This document shows, in pieces, positions 59,839 to 64,000 of a stretch of 64,000 bases of DNA (within the stretch, counting starts at the first letter, position 1; each line of letters opens with the position of its first letter). Location of the stretch: assembly GCA_033063855.1 (NCBI GenBank), contig CP093829.1:16461537-16525536 (forward strand), given 5' to 3'. This DNA comes from Smittia aterrima. Lineage: Eukaryota; Arthropoda; Insecta; Diptera; Chironomidae. The notes below the pieces were generated by a model. The model was given only the letters and a program-made list of their open reading frames with translations. It searched no databases and was not told the DNA's origin. A program made the position numbers and the translations under genes.

Positions 59839-60370
59839 AAGGGTTGCGCACCAAATTCCACTTCTTTCTCATTTTAAATAAAATTATTTCAGCTTTTATC
59901 CACATGAGTGAACATAAATCGTTCTTCGTAATTGTTTGTATTCGAAATCGTTTTTATTTTTTGCACGGCACAGCACAAAATTCGTTTTTCCAAAAATTCC
60001 TCCTCTCGACATTAAAATAATTTTCAGCATTATCAGCGAAAGCACTGATTTTCCTTTTTGATTGCTGTGACACTTCCCGTCAGACACAAAGCGACGAATG
60101 ATTTTGGAATCCGTTGTCTTCTCTTTAATTTGGGAACGTCCGGTGCTTCAAATCGATCATCGACACAACCCGTTATGGCTTTTTGACGTGCCATGCGAAG
60201 TACAATCGAAATTAATTGCGATTCAATTTGTCATTGTCTCGTCTTTCCTCTCATCCACGGCCATCAAAGCACTCCAAAGTTATTGTTTTCCTATTTTAAT
60301 GCGATTATATTTCATCCCCGAAACGTAATTTATTAATTACTGTTTGACCTTTCCGAGCTATCCCAGTTTA

Positions 60371-60387
60371 CTCTCTCTCTCTCTCTC
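60371..60387. repeat. (CT)8 microsatellite
   Basis: Eight CT units. Short pyrimidine/purine runs of the GA/CT type are common in the whole window. Confidence 0.85.
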
Positions 60388-63300
60388 ATTCAGTGGAACT
60401 GTGCCTTTCAGGCTTTCAGCAATAAATAAGCATTTACTACCATTCGCACGTCTTCTACTACACTCATTCGCTCGCCTTCTCATCTAATAAGATTTAAGCT
60501 GGGCAGAAAAGCAGGTCGTGATCCCCCTTTTGACAGAATCAAATTTAATATGAATGATGGTCTGAGGTGAGATCAGACAAAGCTCGACGCGACTAAGAGT
60601 AGCAAATTAATCATTTTTTTTCTGGTCTTAGCTTTCTTCTTGGTCTCTTTTACGAGATGAAAAGGTTCCGGGCGCGATGTGATGATTAAGCGGATTTTTA
60701 TTCACGCGAAATGTCGCTCATTGAACTAAAATTTTCATCAATGATCTCGAATGAGAGAACAGCCGAGAAAGCAAACGAATAAAAATGTAAAACTTCTAAA
60801 CCACCTCTCATTAAAGTGCTCTTTATCACGTTCAGCTGTGAAATAACAAATGAGAAGAGCTTTCAACTCGACGCCTCGAATAGTTTTTTTTTTGTTGTGA
60901 CTTGTGATAAAGAACAGCAGAAAATTTCCAAACAACGAACTTTAAATCTCTTTTTGCCACTCACAATCATTCACCGAAGAGGTTTTCTGTTGCGAAACAA
61001 AAAATATAAAAAGTTTATTTGGCTGGTGAAAAATGCTTCTCTCAGTCGTCGTTCTCGTTGTGTGGCGTTTGATTGAAAAGCGCGGAAATGGAAAAAGGGG
61101 AATTTTCGTTTGGCAAATAAAGAAAATAGAAAAATATTCATTTTTCACCGCAAGCTCATTGAAAGCAAAGCCAAGAGTGATGTTATTATTTCTTCTTTAT
61201 TCTTTGATTGTTAACAATTTTCTGTGGCCTCACTCAATGGTGAAGTGTTGAGAGTTGAAAGTCCGTAATTGACAGAGCTCGCGCGGCATTCGTCTCGAGT
61301 CTCTTCTCTTTCGAATTGATGACTTTCAATCACTCTTCGAAAGGCTCTCAATTCGGATTTCTGTGATTTGTGGCATAGATTAAGCGCAGCATAGACTGCT
61401 GTTTGATTTACAGCCTCGCGTCCTCTGCGCCTTGTGTGATTTATTAACTTTCGTTGACTGTCATCGCTGCTCGGGAAACTTTCTGGCCCAAAGAATTTAA
61501 TGATCTCTTGAGATCTCCCGAACGACTCTCCGAGCTCATCTTCAACAGCCACAAAACATTCATTACGATGAACCTCAACAATCTTTTCTTTCTTTCTCGC
61601 AGCTCGATAAATTTCCATTCCATAAACATTGAAAAATCTTTCGGCTGGTGTTGTTGTTGTTGCGATCTTAGAGACGACAAGAGTGAACTCGAAACAAACA
61701 AACAAAACTTTTCTTCATTCAATTTTTTTTTTCGTTTCGTGTCTCATACGATGAAGAGTTTATTTATTCTCATAAGCCTCGACAGCATTATAAAACATTC
61801 CCGAAAATGAGAGGCGAACATGTGTTGAACATGAAACTGGTTTAAAATGAATTATGCTCGATTCGATATGAATTATGTCTTACAACGGAATCTAACCGTG
61901 AAACATCGCGATCATCGGGTTGAAGTTGAAATTATTAATTGAACGCCGAAGCATAATTTCTCGGTTAATATTTCCGATCCCCGAAAAAAAGAAGAGCAAA
62001 GCGAGAATTAAATTATGGTCGAGTTCGGATATGTGCAAGCGATGCTTGGCCATAAAATGCCGACAAAGAATGCTGTAAAAATTGTTCATACATAAATAAC
62101 ATCAGGAGAAATGTTTCAGCATAGCATAAACATCAAAATCGTGAATGCTGCAATAATTCGCTTGCTTTTTGCCCTCTCGCCAGAGAATTTTGTTCGTTCT
62201 GGATGGGCGGCGGTGAAATCATTTTTATGTTTTTCCAGGATGAAACGATTTTCGTTCGTGGCAAATAAAATAAATTGCTAAACTATTTCCACTGCTCGAA
62301 AAGCAGATTTCTGCATTTTAATAAACGACGCATCACTCGACCAGCCCAACAATGAACCGAAAAAAATGATTCTTTGATCCCTTTTTCCCATGAAAATCAC
62401 AAGAGCGATGCGTCGTTAAAAAAACATTCCCAAACCGAACAAAAAAAAGAAAATAGCAAAATCATAAAATTTAATTTTTTATGCTCGAGCATCTGCGACG
62501 AGAGAGAGAAAGGACTTTGCTTTAATAGACAACCAGAAAGAGTCTCAACCAAAAGAACTAGAACACTAAAAATATCTTTCCCGACATAAATTGCGTGAAA
62601 CTTATTAATAAATAGCAATCCCATGCTTTTATGGCCTTGGTCGTTTGCTCCGCTCGATGGGTCTCCATAAAAAAGGTTATGGAATTTGTATTTATTGTGT
62701 ATGTGACCTGAGCAACGTAATAAATGGTAATTTCGTTCTTCTACCTTTTCCCCGTGCGCCCGCACTCTCGTAACGGAAAACCCTTCGCTTCTTCTCAAAG
62801 ATGAAATACACTTCGACGTTTTATGTTATTAGAAATTAATGTCGAAAAATTCCCAAGCCCAGCACAGCGCAATCGCTGAAAAAAAAATGAAAATCACATT
62901 CAGCACACACAACACTTTATGCTTTATCCATAAATTTTACATAAGAATCTCTGAAAGGCGAGGACGACGAGCATTTTTGCAAAAATTCAGCTGCAAAAGC
63001 AAGCGAGTGAGTGAGTGAAATGAGAAAAGGAAGTTTATAAATATTAAAGCAATGACCTGCTTCACGCTCTGGTTATGACAGAAGTTTTGAATCGCAGCAG
63101 ATGAGTGGCATGCTCAACATGTCAGACACACAAGCGCACACACGACGACGATCCGTAAATCCCTAATGTGAAGCATAAGTGCGACTGAAAAATTATCACT
63201 GCTAATGATAGTTATTAGCGATTCCGCTTACACAAATTAAATTTTCCCGGAGCAAATGAAATTGAATTATCGCCTCGAAACAACACAGCGGGGTGCTCGA

Positions 63301-63866
63301 GTGCTCACTAGTTGTGTGTAGCAGTTTGTCGCTTTTGAAGGTACTTGAAAAGTCGTTCGACTGTAAGAGCATAAATCACTTGACGCGCATTCACAGCATA
63401 GAGCAATAAAAAATATTCTAAAATGCGTGTGGAGAGTGAAGCTTATTAATTCAAACTAAACCAGAATTTTTATGGATTTTAAATCTATCCGTTTACAATT
63501 GATGCGACGAGAGATTTTAAAGATAGAGAGAGCTGCGTAACCTTCAACGACGATGACGATCGAAGCTTCTCCCACATTTTAGCATAAATTTTCTGTAACT
63601 TCCTTCTCCATACAAAGAGACGCTCCCAAGTTACGGTCATCAACTTTTTTTTATGTAAATCTCGCTAGCTCTCCGTCTCACTTCTTCTAACTAAATTGAT
63701 TTATATTCATAAGAAATTGAATTTAATGCTGAGGAAGAGAACTCCCCAGCATACTTTCTTGAATAAACATTTCGTTCGCAAGTAGTTTTCATGAAAAATA
63801 GTTTCGCCTTTTGCATGGCAGGAGTCGAAGTGAGTCAGGAGGGTTAAGAGAAGAAGATATGATAAT

Positions 63867-63872
63867 TTTATT
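63867..63872 (-). promoter_or_regulatory. Candidate poly(A) signal for the gene at the right edge
   Basis: AATAAA on the minus strand (TTTATT on plus), about 50 nt after the stop codon of the candidate last exon that enters from the right edge. Confidence 0.35.
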
Positions 63873-63922
63873 CATTGGACATCCGCACTCAATATTTGCC
63901 ATCGATTTGTTTGACATCTTAT

Positions 63923-64000
63923 TTAGTGCGGGCAATTGATGCAAAGGATAGAGGAGAGATTGTCTCCTCGGCACTTGACACGACAGTCACATTGCTCGTG
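63923..64000 (-). CDS. Candidate 3' end of a minus-strand gene, Cys-rich C-terminus (partial)
   Basis: In the frame that starts at the window edge, the minus strand reads HEQCDCRVKCRGDN followed by a short stretch with two more cysteines, then TAA. Five cysteines in 25 residues, with the spacing H-x-x-C-x-C-R, recall the end of a secreted cystine-knot domain such as PDGF/VEGF-type factors. That is only a guess from pattern. A poly(A) signal follows at a normal distance. A second frame is also open to a stop at nearly the same place (it begins TSNVTVVSSAEE), so neither frame nor coding status is certain. The exon continues beyond the window. Confidence 0.3.
   Translation of the reverse strand, partial: HEQCDCRVKCRGDNLSSILCINCPH

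Larger units (their letters stand above)
50974..63866. other. Upstream of Ddr: probable 5' intron or intergenic DNA
   Basis: About 12.9 kb without a gene I can support. Longest open frames are 53685-54173 (minus, 162 aa, one hydrophobic segment) and 61211-61705 (minus, 164 aa). Given the number of frames read, one or two frames of this length are expected by chance. Microsatellites include (AGC)4 at 58131, (CGT)5 at 59823 and (CT)8 at 60371. Confidence 0.45.

Noticed and set aside
61211..61810. 164-codon minus-strand frame overlapping a 118-codon plus-strand frame
   Set aside because: Both strands are open over the same region and neither shows a domain, signal or splice support; frames of this length are expected once or so by chance in 64 kb.

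Overview
This window is eukaryotic nuclear DNA, almost certainly from an insect and plausibly a nematoceran-type fly. The support is an AT-rich composition, GT-AG introns, intron-split beta-tubulin genes that begin MREIVHLQ, and a 15-exon discoidin domain receptor (Ddr) gene with the insect/vertebrate DDR domain order. The order-level guess is inference; the species cannot be read from the sequence.

Left end (1-1273): a degenerate telomere-like hexamer tract (190-256) abuts a 5S rRNA-derived sequence on the minus strand (about 258-376). The 5S copy keeps its A-box and C-box regions, but its 3' end is missing and its 5' third is disrupted.

Tubulin cluster (1274-16658): three plus-strand beta-tubulin genes, each of three exons with introns after codons 19 and 230. 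Gene 1 (1274-4123, 447 aa) is a distinct isotype. Genes 2 and 3 (6188-8994 and 11738-14548, 449 aa each) lie in two nearly identical 5.45 kb tandem units separated by a 100-N assembly gap. I found only about eight small noncoding differences, so this is either a very recent duplication or an assembly duplicate. Genes 1 and 2 share nucleotide-identical coding blocks, the longest 277 bp, next to clearly diverged coding stretches and unrelated introns. This is the pattern left by gene conversion.

Middle and right (23994-50755): one large minus-strand gene, Ddr. All 15 coding exons join in phase to give a complete 980-residue receptor: signal peptide, discoidin domain, discoidin-like domain, one membrane helix, long juxtamembrane region and tyrosine-kinase-like domain. 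The kinase domain keeps HRDLAARN but has lost the VAVK lysine (Ser), the helix-C glutamate (Lys by alignment) and the DFG aspartate (Ala). The most interesting observation here is that this DDR reads as a pseudokinase.

Right flank (50961-64000): probably 5' intron or intergenic DNA of Ddr, with no gene I can recognise. The exception is a possible last exon of another minus-strand gene cut by the right edge, with a short Cys-rich C-terminus and a poly(A) signal. No transposon ORFs, tRNA genes, CRISPR arrays or bacterial-type operons were seen. The tubulins supply microtubule subunits, while Ddr is a collagen-sensing type of surface receptor. Nothing suggests a functional link between the two loci beyond adjacency.
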